Part shown: positions 35,647 to 48,236 of the stretch, piece after piece
How positions within the stretch are numbered: the first letter of the stretch is position 1
Layout: the number at the start of each line of letters is the position of its first letter
Assembly: GCF_019203185.1 (NCBI RefSeq)
Contig: NZ_CP078093.1
Coordinates: 2,081,058 to 2,145,057, forward strand
DNA length: 64,000 bases
From: Crassaminicella indica
Lineage (GTDB): Bacteria > Bacillota > Clostridia > Peptostreptococcales > Thermotaleaceae
Direction of reading: 5' to 3'
Notes under the pieces: model-generated
What the model was told of the DNA's origin: nothing
Database searches by the model: none
Seen by the model: the letters and a program-made list of their open reading frames with translations, nothing else
Program-made: the position numbers and the translations under genes

Positions 35647-36690
35647 ATGTGGATAAGAGAAAACGCTGAAATCGATGAATGGATTGAGATACAAAAAAGA
35701 ATTGTACCAGAATTTGTAGAAACTTTAATCAATCGATACAAAATGCTTAGACTCATCCAGCATCATCAGCCAATTGGCAGAAGAAATTTGGCAAATGCAT
35801 TGGGAATGGGAGAAAGAATTGTACGTAGAGAAGCAAATATTTTAAAAAAACAGGGATTTATAGAAATTAAAGCTGAAGGAATGAATGTTACAAGATTTGG
35901 ATATACTAGTTTGGAAATGCTAAGAAGCTATATACATAGGTTTAAAGGACTTAATAGCATGGAAGAAGAAGTAGCCAAAAAATTAAATATTCATAAGGTG
36001 TTAATTGTACCTGGTTCCTATGATGAAGATGAACTTGTTTTAAGAGAAATTGGTCGTGTTGCATCAGTTTACCTTAAATCTATATTAAAAAATGATATTG
36101 TCATAGGTATTACAGGTGGTCAAACAATGGCTATGGTTGCTGAAGAAATGAGTGAAGATGATTTAAAACACTCCAATATAGCTGTTATCCCAGCTCGTGG
36201 AGGGTTAGGAAAAAATGTAGAAAAGCAATCTAATACCATTGCAGCAAAAATTGCCAAAAAGCTTAATGCATCTTATAATCTTCTTCATATGCCTGACAAC
36301 ATATCAAAAGAGCTTTTAAAAAGCTTATCAGAGGATCCAAATATAAAGGAAGTAGTAGATTATATTCAAAAAATAGGAATACTTGTTTTTGGGATAGGTA
36401 GAGCTGATAAGATGTCTGTAAGAAGAGGATTAAGCGAAGAAAAAATAAATACTTTAAAGCAGCATGGTGCTGTAGCAGAAGCTTTTGGGTATTATTTCAA
36501 TAAAGATGGAGAAATAATACAAGAAGTAAATACTGTAGGTGTAAGCTTAGATCATTATAAAGGATTACAGCATATTATTGGTGCAGCTGCTGGAACTGAA
36601 AAGGCTGAGGCAATTATTGCAATAAGCAAGTTGAATGAGAATCTTACATTAGTGATTGATGAGGGCTTAGCAAAAAAAATTTTAATATAA
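35647..36690 (+). CDS. cggR: Central glycolytic genes regulator CggR
   Basis: A 347-residue SorC/DeoR-type repressor: an N-terminal winged helix (GRRNLANALGMGERIVRREANIL region, about 41-62) and a C-terminal sugar-phosphate-binding domain beginning near residue 105, with GITGGQTMAMVAEEM and PARGGLGKNVEKQSNTI. In Bacillus, fructose-1,6-bisphosphate releases CggR from its operator. Here the operator lies just upstream, and gap, pgk, tpiA and eno follow, so glycolytic induction is expected. The start ATG at 35647 follows AAAAGGGGCATG. Confidence 0.95.
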   Translation: MWIRENAEIDEWIEIQKRIVPEFVETLINRYKMLRLIQHHQPIGRRNLANALGMGERIVRREANILKKQGFIEIKAEGMNVTRFGYTSLEMLRSYIHRFKGLNSMEEEVAKKLNIHKVLIVPGSYDEDELVLREIGRVASVYLKSILKNDIVIGITGGQTMAMVAEEMSEDDLKHSNIAVIPARGGLGKNVEKQSNTIAAKIAKKLNASYNLLHMPDNISKELLKSLSEDPNIKEVVDYIQKIGILVFGIGRADKMSVRRGLSEEKINTLKQHGAVAEAFGYYFNKDGEIIQEVNTVGVSLDHYKGLQHIIGAAAGTEKAEAIIAISKLNENLTLVIDEGLAKKILI

Positions 36691-36710
36691 AAAATACATA
36701 TATATATTAA

Positions 36711-37736
<1,026 letters not shown>

Positions 37737-37750
37737 AGGTTGTAGATGAT

Positions 37751-37778
37751 GGGTTCGATCTTATATCAGATTGAACCC
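37751..37778 (+). promoter_or_regulatory. Hairpin between gap and pgk
   Basis: GGGTTCGATCT pairs with AGATTGAACCC around a 6-base loop (11 bp with one G-U). It is followed by CTATTC rather than a T-run, which fits an mRNA stabiliser or processing site, or a weak terminator that leaves gap more expressed than pgk. Confidence 0.6.
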
Positions 37779-37806
37779 TCTATTCAAAATCATATAAGAT
37801 CAATCG

Positions 37807-37835
37807 TTGACGAATAGAAAATAGTATGTTACATA
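37807..37835 (+). promoter_or_regulatory. Possible internal promoter before pgk
   Basis: TTGACG is followed after 17 bases by TACATA. The -35 box is good and the -10 box poor. Confidence 0.3.
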
Positions 37836-37879
37836 TATTAGAGGAGCATTATAATATAAGGATTAGAGGTGAAAGGATA

Positions 37880-39070
37880 TTGAATAAAAAAAATATCGAG
37901 GATATTCAAGTAAAAGGGAAGAAGGTACTTGTTCGTTGTGACTTTAATGTACCTATGGATGAAAATAAGAATATAACAGATGACATTCGTATCCGAGCAG
38001 CGCTTCCAACAATCAAGTATCTTATTGATCATGAAGCAAAAGTGATTTTAATGTCTCACTTAGGCAGACCAAAAGGCGAACCAAATAAAAACTTTAGTCT
38101 TGAGCCAGTAGCAAAAAGACTTGCAGAGTTATTAGGAAAAGAAGTAGTTTTTGCAGCAGATGATGAAGTTGTTGGTGAAATGGCAAAAAAAGCTGTTTCA
38201 GAAATGAAAGATGGAGAAGTTGTATTGCTTCAAAATGTTAGATTTAGAAAAGAAGAGACAAAAAATAATCCTGAATTTGCAAAGGAATTGGCAAGTCTAG
38301 GTGAAGTTTTTGTTAACGATGCTTTTGGTACAGCTCATAGAGCACATGCTTCAACAGCAGGAGTAGCGGATTATCTACCATGTGTATCGGGTTATTTGAT
38401 TCAAAAGGAAATCGATATAATGGGTAAAGCTTTAATGAACCCAGAAAGACCTTTTGTTGCTATATTAGGAGGAGCCAAAGTTTCTGATAAGATTGGTGTA
38501 ATTAATAATTTATTAGAAAAGGTTGACACCTTGATTATCGGTGGTGGAATGGCATATACTTTCTTAAAAGCAAAAGGACTTGAAATAGGAAAATCATTAC
38601 TTGAAGAAGATAAGATAGAGCTTGCAAAAGAATTGATGAAAAAAGCAGAAGATAAAGGTATAAATTTATTATTACCTGTAGACGTAGTTGTAGCAAAGGA
38701 ATTTAAAGCAGATGCAGAACATGAAACTGTAAAAGTTGAAAATATTTCTGCAGATGTAATGGGACTTGATACAGGAAAAGAAAGTATCGAGCTATTTAGC
38801 AAGGTAATAAAGAATGCAAAAACAGTTGTTTGGAACGGCCCTATGGGAGTATTTGAAATGCCAGCCTTTGCATTAGGTACAAAAGGTATAGCTGAAGCTA
38901 TGGCAGCGTGTGACGGTACAACTATTATTGGTGGAGGAGATAGTGCAGCAGCAGTAGAACAACTTGGATTTGCTGATAAAATGACACATATATCAACAGG
39001 TGGTGGAGCAAGCTTAGAATTCCTAGAAGGAAAAGAACTACCTGGTATTGCTGCGATTAATGATAAGTAA
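37880..39070 (+). CDS. pgk: Phosphoglycerate kinase
   Basis: A 396-residue enzyme, the normal length, when started at TTG 37880 after GAGGTGAAAGG; the longer frame from ATG 37826 has no ribosome binding site and would add 18 unrelated residues. Signatures are [15 protein letters not shown] (about 10-24), [11 protein letters not shown], the hinge region and the C-terminal [13 protein letters not shown] with [15 protein letters not shown]. It makes ATP and 3-phosphoglycerate from 1,3-bisphosphoglycerate. tpiA follows after 18 bases. Confidence 0.96.
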   Translation: MNKKNIEDIQVKGKKVLVRCDFNVPMDENKNITDDIRIRAALPTIKYLIDHEAKVILMSHLGRPKGEPNKNFSLEPVAKRLAELLGKEVVFAADDEVVGEMAKKAVSEMKDGEVVLLQNVRFRKEETKNNPEFAKELASLGEVFVNDAFGTAHRAHASTAGVADYLPCVSGYLIQKEIDIMGKALMNPERPFVAILGGAKVSDKIGVINNLLEKVDTLIIGGGMAYTFLKAKGLEIGKSLLEEDKIELAKELMKKAEDKGINLLLPVDVVVAKEFKADAEHETVKVENISADVMGLDTGKESIELFSKVIKNAKTVVWNGPMGVFEMPAFALGTKGIAEAMAACDGTTIIGGGDSAAAVEQLGFADKMTHISTGGGASLEFLEGKELPGIAAINDK

Positions 39071-39088
39071 TTCACAGGGGGTAAAATT

Positions 39089-39835
39089 ATGAGAATGCCT
39101 ATTATTGCAGGGAACTGGAAAATGAATAAAACTATAAAAGAGGCAGTTGAATTTGTAAAAAGCATTAAAGACCGTGTAGCAGGAACAGATGTAGAAGTAG
39201 TATTATGTGTACCTTATACATTACTTCAACCTGTAAAAGAAGCTGCAAATGGTACAAATATAAAGGTTGGAGCTCAAAATATGCATTGGGAAGAAAGTGG
39301 TGCATTTACAGGAGAGATTTCACCTTTAATGCTAAAAGAAATTGGTGTAGATTACTGTGTAATCGGTCACTCAGAAAGAAGACAATATTTTAACGAAACT
39401 GATGAAACAGTAAATAAAAAAATCCATACCGCTTTAAAACATGGAATAAAACCTATTGTTTGTGTGGGTGAAACATTAGAAGAAAGAGAAAGCGGAAAAA
39501 TGGAAGAAGTAGTAAAAAACCAAGTAGTAAAAGCTTTTAAAGATGTAAAAGGTGAAAGCGTAAAAGATATTGTAATTGCTTATGAGCCTATATGGGCAAT
39601 AGGAACAGGTAAAACAGCTACAGCTCAGCAAGCTAATGATGCAATCTATAAAATTCGAGAAATTGTAAAAGAATTATACGGGGAAGAAATTTGTACAGAA
39701 ATACGTATTCAATATGGTGGAAGTGTAAAGCCGAATAATGTAGAGGAAATTATGAATCAAGAAGATATAGATGGTGCTTTAGTGGGTGGAGCAAGCTTAA
39801 AGCCTGATGATTTTGTACAACTTGTAAACTTTTAA
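39089..39835 (+). CDS. tpiA: Triose-phosphate isomerase
   Basis: A 248-residue TIM-barrel enzyme with GNWKMNKT near the N-terminus, catalytic His in [12 protein letters not shown] (about 93-104), catalytic Glu and loop 6 in [14 protein letters not shown] (about 164-177) and GGSVKPNN. It lies between pgk and eno, 18 bases from each, in the glycolytic operon. Confidence 0.97.
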   Translation: MRMPIIAGNWKMNKTIKEAVEFVKSIKDRVAGTDVEVVLCVPYTLLQPVKEAANGTNIKVGAQNMHWEESGAFTGEISPLMLKEIGVDYCVIGHSERRQYFNETDETVNKKIHTALKHGIKPIVCVGETLEERESGKMEEVVKNQVVKAFKDVKGESVKDIVIAYEPIWAIGTGKTATAQQANDAIYKIREIVKELYGEEICTEIRIQYGGSVKPNNVEEIMNQEDIDGALVGGASLKPDDFVQLVNF

Positions 39836-41146
<1,311 letters not shown>

Positions 41147-41176
41147 AGTGTATACTTTTAGAAAAAAATGGAAACC

Positions 41177-41206
41177 ATAAAAGGGTAGAATGATCTACCC
41201 TTTTAT
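41177..41206 (+). terminator. Terminator of the glycolytic operon
   Basis: ATAAAAGGGTAGA-ATGA-TCTACCCTTTTAT is a 13-bp perfect stem. Terminal T-tract is inside the stem and continues only weakly. Confidence 0.8.
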
Positions 41207-41299
41207 TGATGTTATTGAAGAAAATTATCTTATAAATGATGATAAAACAAGGTATTTGTACTTATGAAGTTCTAAAGGTATAGTATGCTGCAATATGTG

Positions 41300-41328
41300 T
41301 TGATTTTCAAAAATAGCTGTGTTAAAAT
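41300..41328 (+). promoter_or_regulatory. Putative promoter of secG
   Basis: TTGATT and TAAAAT are spaced 17 bases, about 30 bases before the secG start. Confidence 0.6.
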
Positions 41329-41360
41329 AGGTATGTTAAATAGATAGAGGAGGTGGAAAC

Positions 41361-41594
41361 ATGGAAACAGTGTTTATGATTATACAAGTTATTGCTAGCA
41401 TTATACTGATAGCAAGTATTCTTTTACAATCTGGTAAGAGTGCAGGATTATCAGGTTCAATTGCTGGTGGTGCTGAACAGCTTATGGGAAAACAAAAAGG
41501 AAGAAGTTATGAAACACTACTAAGTAAAGTAACTAGTATTGGAGCAGGTGTTTTTATAATAACTTCTATCGTTTTGGTTTATCTTCAAAAGTAA
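41361..41594 (+). CDS. secG: Preprotein translocase subunit SecG
   Basis: A 77-residue membrane protein with two transmembrane segments (about 4-22 and 53-74) and the conserved loop LLQSGKSAGLSGSIAGGAEQLMGK between them. It is an accessory subunit of the SecYEG channel. It lies downstream of the glycolytic operon, behind its own promoter, as in many Firmicutes where secG and rnr lie near eno. Confidence 0.95.
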   Translation: METVFMIIQVIASIILIASILLQSGKSAGLSGSIAGGAEQLMGKQKGRSYETLLSKVTSIGAGVFIITSIVLVYLQK

Positions 41595-41650
41595 TCAATG
41601 AAAGAAATACTAGAGCCATTTGGTTAGATTACAAAGGAGGCATATGACAA

Positions 41651-43660
41651 ATGAATTTTGAAATACTCGCACCTATTTTAGGTGTTGTTGCGTTAATTTT
41701 TGCTTATACACTTTCTGCAAAAATTAACAAAGTTGATGTAGGAACAGATAGAATGAAAGAAATCTCTACATATATTCATGAAGGAGCTATGGCTTTCTTA
41801 ACAAGAGAGTATAAAATTTTGATTCCATTTGCAGTTATAATATGTATTGTAGTAGGCGTTAGTATTAGCTGGAAATCAGCAATATGTTTCATTATTGGAG
41901 CATTTTTCTCTGCTTTAGCAGGATTTTTTGGAATGCAAGTTGCAACAAAGGCAAATGTTAGAACAGCTAATGCGGCAAGAGAAAGTGGTATGAATAAAGC
42001 ATTAAGCGTTGCTTTCAGCGGTGGAGCTGTTATGGGGATGGCTGTTGTTGGTTTGGGTATTTTGGGACTCGGTACATTATATTATATCTTTAAAGACCCT
42101 GAAATTATTACAGGATTTGGTTTAGGTGCATCATCTATTGCGTTATTTGGACGTGTTGGTGGTGGTATTTATACAAAGGCTGCTGACGTAGGTGCAGACC
42201 TTGTTGGTAAAGTAGAGGCAGGAATTCCAGAGGATGACCCAAGAAACCCGGCAGTTATTGCAGACAATGTTGGAGACAACGTTGGTGACGTTGCTGGTAT
42301 GGGTGCAGACCTTTTTGAATCTTATGTTGGTTCTATTATTTCAGCAGTTACACTAGGGCTTGTAACAGTTGGTGCTGCAAATGGGGATTTATTCCCAACA
42401 GTTGATGCTGTAAACGGAGCGATATTCCCATTAGCTTTATCAGCATTAGGAATTATTGCATCTATTATTGGTACAATGTTTGTTAGAGGAGATGAAAATG
42501 TAAATCCTGCAGTAGCATTACATAGAGGTACTTATGTAGCTGGGGCAATCGTTATTATTGGAGCATTTTTCTTAAGTAAAAATCTTCTTGGTAACTTAAA
42601 TGCGTTTTGGGCAATTGTTGCTGGTCTAGTTGTAGGAATGGCAATTGGTAAAATTACAGAAGTATATACTTCTAGTGAATATGCTTCTGTTAAAAAAATT
42701 GCACAGCAATCAGAAACTGGTCCTGCTACAACAATCATTAGTGGTTTAGCAGTAGGTATGTATTCAACTGCATGGCCATTATTACTTATTTCTGTTGGTA
42801 TTTTAGTTGCACATAAATTTGCTGGATTATATGGTATTGCATTAGCAGCTGTAGGAATGTTATCTACAACAGGAATTACTGTAGCAGTAGATGCTTATGG
42901 TCCAATTGCAGACAACGCTGGTGGTATTGCTGAAATGTGTGAACTTCCAAGTGCTGTAAGAGAAATTACAGATAAATTAGATGCAGTTGGAAATACTACA
43001 GCAGCAATCGGTAAAGGATTTGCTATCGGTTCAGCTGCATTAACAGCATTAGCTTTATTTGCTTCTTATTCTAAAGTAGTCGGATTAAAAGCAATAGATA
43101 TATTAGATCCTTTAGTAGTTATTGGTTTATTAATTGGTGGAATGCTTCCATTCTTATTCTCAGCTCTAACAATGGAATCAGTTGGTAAAGCTGCTTTCCA
43201 AATGATTGAAGAGGTAAGAAGACAATTCAAGGAAATTCCTGGAATTATGGAAGGTAAGGGAAAACCTGATTATGCTAGATGTGTAGACATCAGTACAGGA
43301 GCAGCTTTAAAAGAAATGCTTGTGCCAGGTATTATGGCAGTTGCTGCACCAATCGCAACAGGAATTATTCTTGGACCGGCAGCATTAGGTGGATTGCTTG
43401 CTGGAGCATTAGTTTCAGGAGTACTTATGGCGATCATGATGGCAAATGCTGGTGGTGCTTGGGATAATGCGAAAAAATATGTTGAAGAAGGACACCACGG
43501 TGGAAAAGGTAGTGAAGCACACAAGGCAGCAGTTGTTGGAGATACAGTAGGGGATCCATTTAAAGATACATCTGGTCCATCTATCAATATTTTAATCAAG
43601 CTTATGACAATTGTTGCAGTTGTTTTCGCACCATTATTCGTAAACGGTGGATTATTATAA
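41651..43660 (+). CDS. hppA: Membrane-bound ion-pumping pyrophosphatase (K+-dependent type)
   Basis: A 669-residue integral membrane pump with about 15-16 hydrophobic segments that couples pyrophosphate hydrolysis to sodium or proton export. Catalytic motifs are [19 protein letters not shown] (about 196-214) and [14 protein letters not shown] near the C-terminus. The [13 protein letters not shown] segment carries alanine where K+-independent enzymes have lysine, so potassium dependence is expected. In K+-dependent clostridial homologues sodium pumping is common, but the ion cannot be fixed from motifs alone. An AAAGGAGG site precedes the start. Confidence 0.95.
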   Translation: MNFEILAPILGVVALIFAYTLSAKINKVDVGTDRMKEISTYIHEGAMAFLTREYKILIPFAVIICIVVGVSISWKSAICFIIGAFFSALAGFFGMQVATKANVRTANAARESGMNKALSVAFSGGAVMGMAVVGLGILGLGTLYYIFKDPEIITGFGLGASSIALFGRVGGGIYTKAADVGADLVGKVEAGIPEDDPRNPAVIADNVGDNVGDVAGMGADLFESYVGSIISAVTLGLVTVGAANGDLFPTVDAVNGAIFPLALSALGIIASIIGTMFVRGDENVNPAVALHRGTYVAGAIVIIGAFFLSKNLLGNLNAFWAIVAGLVVGMAIGKITEVYTSSEYASVKKIAQQSETGPATTIISGLAVGMYSTAWPLLLISVGILVAHKFAGLYGIALAAVGMLSTTGITVAVDAYGPIADNAGGIAEMCELPSAVREITDKLDAVGNTTAAIGKGFAIGSAALTALALFASYSKVVGLKAIDILDPLVVIGLLIGGMLPFLFSALTMESVGKAAFQMIEEVRRQFKEIPGIMEGKGKPDYARCVDISTGAALKEMLVPGIMAVAAPIATGIILGPAALGGLLAGALVSGVLMAIMMANAGGAWDNAKKYVEEGHHGGKGSEAHKAAVVGDTVGDPFKDTSGPSINILIKLMTIVAVVFAPLFVNGGLL

Positions 43661-43666
43661 GATGAT

Positions 43667-43706
43667 TTAAAATACCATCTGTGATATAATACAGGTGGTA
43701 TTTTTT
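43667..43706 (+). terminator. Terminator of hppA
   Basis: AAATACCATCTG pairs with CAGGTGGTATTT (two G-U pairs) around a 10-base loop, followed by T residues. Confidence 0.88.
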
Positions 43707-43729
43707 TATATATGGAGGAAAAAATTAAA

Positions 43730-44035
43730 ATGACAGTTGAAAATTTATGTAAATTACCAGTGTTTTATTTTTTATTATATTTAGGATTAATAAATTTATA
43801 TGGATTGATAATCACAGCAGTTGACAAATATAAGGCGAAAAAAGAAAAGTGGAGAATACGAGAAAGGACTTTTTTTATAATTGCAATAATTGGTGGAGCA
43901 GCAGGGGTAATGATGGGAATGACAATGTTTCGTCATAAGACGCAACATAAAATTTTTTATATAGGGATACCTATTTTATATGTATGTAATATAATTTTTA
44001 TTTTACTTTTAATATATTTTATATATGTAAAATAA
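43730..44035 (+). CDS. DUF1294 family membrane protein
   Basis: A 101-residue protein with three hydrophobic segments: an N-terminal one (about 8-28), the middle IAIIGGAAGVMMGMTMF and the C-terminal IFILLLIYFIYV. The DUF1294 core RIRERTFFIIAIIGGAAGVM with MTMFRHKTQHKIF is clear. Function is unknown. The ATG at 43712 lies across the GGAGG of the ribosome binding site, so 43730 is preferred. The gene follows the hppA terminator closely and precedes rnr. Confidence 0.82.
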   Translation: MTVENLCKLPVFYFLLYLGLINLYGLIITAVDKYKAKKEKWRIRERTFFIIAIIGGAAGVMMGMTMFRHKTQHKIFYIGIPILYVCNIIFILLLIYFIYVK

Positions 44036-44139
44036 TGTGATTTATAGACTGTTCAGAATATGTGATGGTTTTAAAAAATATTATGATGGGTAAAATAAAG
44101 ATAAGAATAATAGTGTCTACAATGATTGGAGGAATTATA

Positions 44140-46257
44140 TTGGCTATTAAAGAAAAAATCCTTGAATTTATGAGAGAAAGTGCATATAATCCTATGCTAG
44201 ACGTAGAACTTGCAAATGTATTTCAAATCGAACCACAACAAATGGGTGAATTTTATGCTGTGCTAGATGAAATGGAGAAAGCAGGACAAATTATTAAAAC
44301 AAAAAAACATAGATATGCAGCACCTGAAAGGATGAATTTGATAGTAGGAAAATTACAACAGCATCAAAAAGGTTTTGGTTTTATTTTATCTGAGGTAGAA
44401 GGTTATGATGATGTTTTTATTGCGTCTACGGATATGAATGGTGCTATGCATAATGACCGTGTAATTGGCAGGATTACTAAAAAAGGTGGAGATGGTAAGC
44501 GGGCGGAAGGAGAAATCATTCGCATTTTAGAGCGTGCAAATACAGAAATCGTAGGAACGTTTGAAAGTAGTAAAAATTTTGGTTTTGTAGTTCCTGATGA
44601 TGCTAGAATTAAAATGGATATATATATACCAAAGAGTGAGATCAATGGGGCAAAGGAAGGTTATAAGGTTGTTGCTCGTATTACAAAATGGCCTCAGCCT
44701 AGAAGAAATCCAGAAGGGAAAATTATAGAAGTTTTAGGACATAAAGATGATGTAGGAACCGATATAATATCTATTATGAAAAAATATAAGCTACCTGAAG
44801 GCTTTCCTAAAAAGGTGGAAGAAGAAGCGGCTAGAATTATAGAGGAAATCCCAATTGAAGAAATAAATAGAAGAATAGATTTAAGAGATAAAAAAATTGT
44901 AACTATTGATGGAAAAGATGCAAAGGATTTAGATGATGCAGTATCTGTAGAAATATTGCCAAATGGAAATTATCTTTTAGGAGTACATATAGCAGATGTT
45001 ACCCATTATGTAAAGGAATATAGTAAATTGGATAAAGAAGCTTTTAAGAGAGGAACTAGTGTATATTTAGTAGATCGTGTTATTCCTATGCTTCCTAAAA
45101 AATTATCTAATGGCGTATGTAGTTTAAATCCAAAAGTAAATCGTTTGACTTTATCTGTAGATATGGAAATTGATAAAAAAGGCAAGGTAGTAAATCATAA
45201 AATTTATGAAAGCGTTATTAAAACTTGTGAGAGAATGACTTATACAGATGTATCGAATATTTTAGAAAATGGTGATGAAGAGCTTAAAAGTAGATATGCA
45301 TATTTACTAGATGATTTTAAGAGAATGGAACAGCTTGCCAAAATACTTAGAAAGCGAAGAGAAGACAGAGGCAGCATAGATTTTGATTTTGATGAATCTA
45401 AGATTGTATTAGATGAACAGGGGATACCTATTGAAATAAAAAAAGCAGAAAGAAGAATCGCTAATAGAATCATAGAAGAATTTATGCTTATCTGTAATGA
45501 AACAGTAGCAGAACATTTCTATTGGGCTGATTTACCATTTGTTTATAGAATCCATGAAGATCCTGATATGGAGAAAATAGAAAGTTTCAATAAATTTATT
45601 CATAATTTTGGATATCATTTAAAAGGTGTAACTAATGATATTCATCCTCGTGCATTGCAGGATTTGCTTAAAAAGGTAGAAGGAAGAAAAGAAGAAAGAA
45701 TCATTAATACAATTATGCTAAGATCTTTAAAAAAGGCTAGGTATTCACCTGAGAATTCAGGACATTTTGGATTGGCAGCACAAAATTATTGTCATTTTAC
45801 ATCTCCAATTAGAAGATATCCAGATTTACAGATTCATCGTATTATAAAAGAGTCTTTATCGGGAAATTTAACTGGAAAGAGAATAAAAAAATTAAAAGGA
45901 ATAGTTGAAAAGGCAGCAGAACAATCTTCAGAAAAAGAAAGAATAGCTGTTGAAGCAGAAAGAGAGACTGAGGATTTGAAGAAAACGGAATATATGAGTC
46001 ATCATATAGGAGAGGAATTTGAAGGGATTATAAGTAGTGTAGTGTCTTTTGGGATGTTTGTTGAGTTGGAAAATACTATCGAAGGATTAGTAAGAATTAG
46101 TTCTTTGGTAGATGATTACTATATTTATGATGAGGAAAATTATTGTTTTACTGGTGAGAGAACAAAGAAAACCTATAGAATTGGTGATGAAGTAAGGGTA
46201 AAGGTTATTAGGGCAGATATTTCTCAAAAGGAAATTGATTTTATGTTGATTCAATAG
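44140..46257 (+). CDS. rnr: Ribonuclease R
   Basis: A 705-residue 3'-5' exoribonuclease of the RNB family. Two cold-shock/OB domains (about 60-215) precede the catalytic RNB domain, with its aspartate cluster in DGKDAKDLDDAVSVE near 255, and a C-terminal S1 domain starts at about 622 (GEEFEGIISSVVSFGMFVEL). TTG 44140 is chosen as start, seven bases after GGAGG; the longer frame from 44062 would add 26 residues without a ribosome binding site. RNase R works with tmRNA/SmpB, encoded 1-2 kb downstream, in degrading non-stop mRNAs. Confidence 0.95.
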   Translation: MAIKEKILEFMRESAYNPMLDVELANVFQIEPQQMGEFYAVLDEMEKAGQIIKTKKHRYAAPERMNLIVGKLQQHQKGFGFILSEVEGYDDVFIASTDMNGAMHNDRVIGRITKKGGDGKRAEGEIIRILERANTEIVGTFESSKNFGFVVPDDARIKMDIYIPKSEINGAKEGYKVVARITKWPQPRRNPEGKIIEVLGHKDDVGTDIISIMKKYKLPEGFPKKVEEEAARIIEEIPIEEINRRIDLRDKKIVTIDGKDAKDLDDAVSVEILPNGNYLLGVHIADVTHYVKEYSKLDKEAFKRGTSVYLVDRVIPMLPKKLSNGVCSLNPKVNRLTLSVDMEIDKKGKVVNHKIYESVIKTCERMTYTDVSNILENGDEELKSRYAYLLDDFKRMEQLAKILRKRREDRGSIDFDFDESKIVLDEQGIPIEIKKAERRIANRIIEEFMLICNETVAEHFYWADLPFVYRIHEDPDMEKIESFNKFIHNFGYHLKGVTNDIHPRALQDLLKKVEGRKEERIINTIMLRSLKKARYSPENSGHFGLAAQNYCHFTSPIRRYPDLQIHRIIKESLSGNLTGKRIKKLKGIVEKAAEQSSEKERIAVEAERETEDLKKTEYMSHHIGEEFEGIISSVVSFGMFVELENTIEGLVRISSLVDDYYIYDEENYCFTGERTKKTYRIGDEVRVKVIRADISQKEIDFMLIQ

Positions 46258-46268
46258 TAGAATAATGA

Positions 46269-46296
46269 GAAGATACTTTTATGTATCTTCTTTTTT
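46269..46296 (+). terminator. Terminator after rnr
   Basis: GAAGATAC-TTTTAT-GTATCTTC followed by six T residues. Confidence 0.9.
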
Positions 46297-46330
46297 CGAG
46301 AATTATTATAAGAAAGGCGGAAATTAAATC

Positions 46331-47149
46331 ATGTACAAATTAGTAGTAAGTGATATGGATGGTACCTTGCTAAATAGTGAGAATGAAGTATCAGAGGGTA
46401 ATAAAAGAGCATTTAAGGATTTATTAGATAATGATATTCATGTTGCTATTGCGACAGGAAGAATTTATACATCTGCAAGGGTATATGCAAAGCATTTAGG
46501 TATTGTTACTCCTGTAATTGCATGCAATGGTGCAATAGTTAGGAATTTAAAAAATGATGAAATTATATATGAAAGTCATATAGACAAAGAAGATTGTTTG
46601 AAGGTATTAGAAGTAGCAAAAAAATATGATGTGTATTTTCATTTTTATACTGCAAATACATTTTATACAGAAAGGTTAGCTCATAGTTCTTTAAAATATT
46701 CAGAATGGAATAAGACTTTAAAAGAGGAAGATAGAATTGATATTAGGATAATTGATAATGCATATAAGCATATTGAAAGAAGCAAGGAAAATATCTACAA
46801 AATACAAATGATTAGTGATGATCAAGCTTTATTAAGCAATGTAAGAAAAGAACTAGAAGCATTAGGGACAATCGAAATCTGCAAGTCATGGCATAACAAT
46901 ATTGAGATCATGAATAAAGGTGTTTCAAAAGGAAATGCTCTCCATCAACTAGCACAGTCTTTAGGAATCAAAAGAGAAGAGATAATATCCTTTGGAGATA
47001 ATGAAAATGATATTAGTATGCTTACATATGCAGGACTTGGTGTAGCTATGGGAAATGCAGAAGAATTTGTAAAGAGCAGTGCAGATTATGTGACAGATAC
47101 AAATGATAAAGATGGTGTTGCAAAGGCATTAAGAAAATTTGTTTTATAA
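46331..47149 (+). CDS. Cof-type HAD-IIB family hydrolase
   Basis: A 272-residue haloacid-dehalogenase phosphatase with motif I DMDGTLLNSE (Asp at about 8 and 10), motif II ATGRIY, the lysine region NKGVSKGNAL and motif IV SFGDNENDISML. The C2B cap in the middle places it in the Cof subfamily, acting on small sugar or nucleotide phosphates. The substrate is not identifiable. An AAAGGCGG site precedes the start. Confidence 0.93.
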   Translation: MYKLVVSDMDGTLLNSENEVSEGNKRAFKDLLDNDIHVAIATGRIYTSARVYAKHLGIVTPVIACNGAIVRNLKNDEIIYESHIDKEDCLKVLEVAKKYDVYFHFYTANTFYTERLAHSSLKYSEWNKTLKEEDRIDIRIIDNAYKHIERSKENIYKIQMISDDQALLSNVRKELEALGTIEICKSWHNNIEIMNKGVSKGNALHQLAQSLGIKREEIISFGDNENDISMLTYAGLGVAMGNAEEFVKSSADYVTDTNDKDGVAKALRKFVL

Positions 47150-47173
47150 ATTTTGCTGGGTAGTAATAGATGC

Positions 47174-47202
47174 TTGACATGAAATTTGTTTCATGCTATG
47201 AT
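47174..47202 (+). promoter_or_regulatory. Promoter of smpB-ssrA
   Basis: A perfect TTGACA is spaced 17 bases from TATGAT. The spacer contains the palindrome ATGAAA-TTTG-TTTCAT, which may be an operator. Confidence 0.85.
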
Positions 47203-47247
47203 ATATATCTAGTACAGGTATAGATTACTTTAAAAGTGGGTGTTTGC

Positions 47248-47715
47248 ATGGGACAAGGAAAAGTAGTTGCAAATAATAAAAAGGCGAGACATGACTATTT
47301 TATTGAAGAAACCTATGAGGCAGGGATTGTACTGACAGGAACAGAAGTAAAATCCATTCGAATGGGTAGAATCAATTTAAAGGATAGTTATGCTCGCGTA
47401 GAAAATGGTGAAGTATTTGTTTATAACATGCATATTAGTCCCTATGAAAAAGGAAATATATACAATGTTGAACCTGTAAGACCTAGGAAGCTATTACTGC
47501 ATAAAAAAGAAATAACAAAATTAATAGGATATACAACACAAAAAGGGTTGACATTAGTACCTATAAAGGTTTATATCAATAGTAGAGGCTTAGTAAAGCT
47601 TGAGCTTGCAGTAGCAAAAGGGAAAAAGCTTTATGATAAGCGAAGTGATATAGCAAAAAAAGAAGCAAATCGCCGCATTCAAAAAGAAATACGTCAGCGA
47701 CAAAAGTCTTATTAG
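47248..47715 (+). CDS. smpB: SsrA-binding protein SmpB
   Basis: A 155-residue tmRNA-binding protein with the conserved [39 protein letters not shown] and the basic C-terminal tail beginning [14 protein letters not shown], needed to read the empty A site. ATG 47248 is preferred to GTG 47236; the ribosome binding site is weak. ssrA begins 12 bases after the stop, so protein and RNA partner may share a transcript. Confidence 0.96.
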   Translation: MGQGKVVANNKKARHDYFIEETYEAGIVLTGTEVKSIRMGRINLKDSYARVENGEVFVYNMHISPYEKGNIYNVEPVRPRKLLLHKKEITKLIGYTTQKGLTLVPIKVYINSRGLVKLELAVAKGKKLYDKRSDIAKKEANRRIQKEIRQRQKSY

Positions 47716-47727
47716 ACTTTTATATAT

Positions 47728-48088
47728 GGGGGCGTACAGGTTTCGACGGGGGTTTGGAGTCAATAGTAGCGAGTGGAGGTTTTTCCTTGGGGTCCGCCTT
47801 AAAAAACTGGGGAATTAAATATAAACGCAAACGATAATTACGCTTTAGCAGCTTAATAAACAGCTGCTCGTTCTACCTAAGCTTCCCACGGTTTAGGATA
47901 GAACGTCATCAAGGTGGGGAACTGCTTTGGGGGTGTCTCGACCCAAAAGTGGATTAATTGAGACTGGTCTGATCAAAAGCCTGTCATTGGGCGTTTGTGA
48001 AGATGAGAATTTAAAACAATGACTGCACTCGGAGAAGCTGTTGATGAAGGACTTTCGGACAGGGGTTCGATTCCCCTCGCCTCCACCA
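47728..48088 (+). ncRNA. ssrA: Transfer-messenger RNA (tmRNA)
   Basis: The 5' end GGGGGCG pairs with CGCCTCC at the 3' end, which is followed by A-CCA encoded in the DNA. The 5' side has the typical GTACAGGTTTCGACGGG and the 3' side the T-arm GGGGTTCGATTCCCC. The tag reading frame starts at GCA 47827 and reads ANDNYALAA, stop TAA at 47854-47856, ending in the LAA degradation signal. It is a one-piece tmRNA, downstream of smpB. Confidence 0.97.
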
Positions 48089-48101
48089 ATAAAAGAAAAG
48101 G

Positions 48102-48150
48102 AGCTGTTGGTTAATCAATTTAATGATTAACCAACAGCTTCTTTTTTATG
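48102..48150 (+). terminator. Terminator of ssrA
   Basis: A 16-bp perfect stem (48102-48117 with 48124-48139), 6-base loop, then TCTTTTTT. Confidence 0.95.
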
Positions 48151-48236
48151 TTTAGCGTGAAAGTATGTGTTATTGAAAATGAAGTAATACAGTATGGTTT
48201 AGACGCATAAACTTAATTGTAAAGGGGGAGTGTTTT

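Noticed and set aside
38401-39165. Antisense open frame (254 codons) over pgk/tpiA
   Set aside because: Composition is the reverse complement of pgk codons (Ser/Ile/Phe-rich) with no family features.
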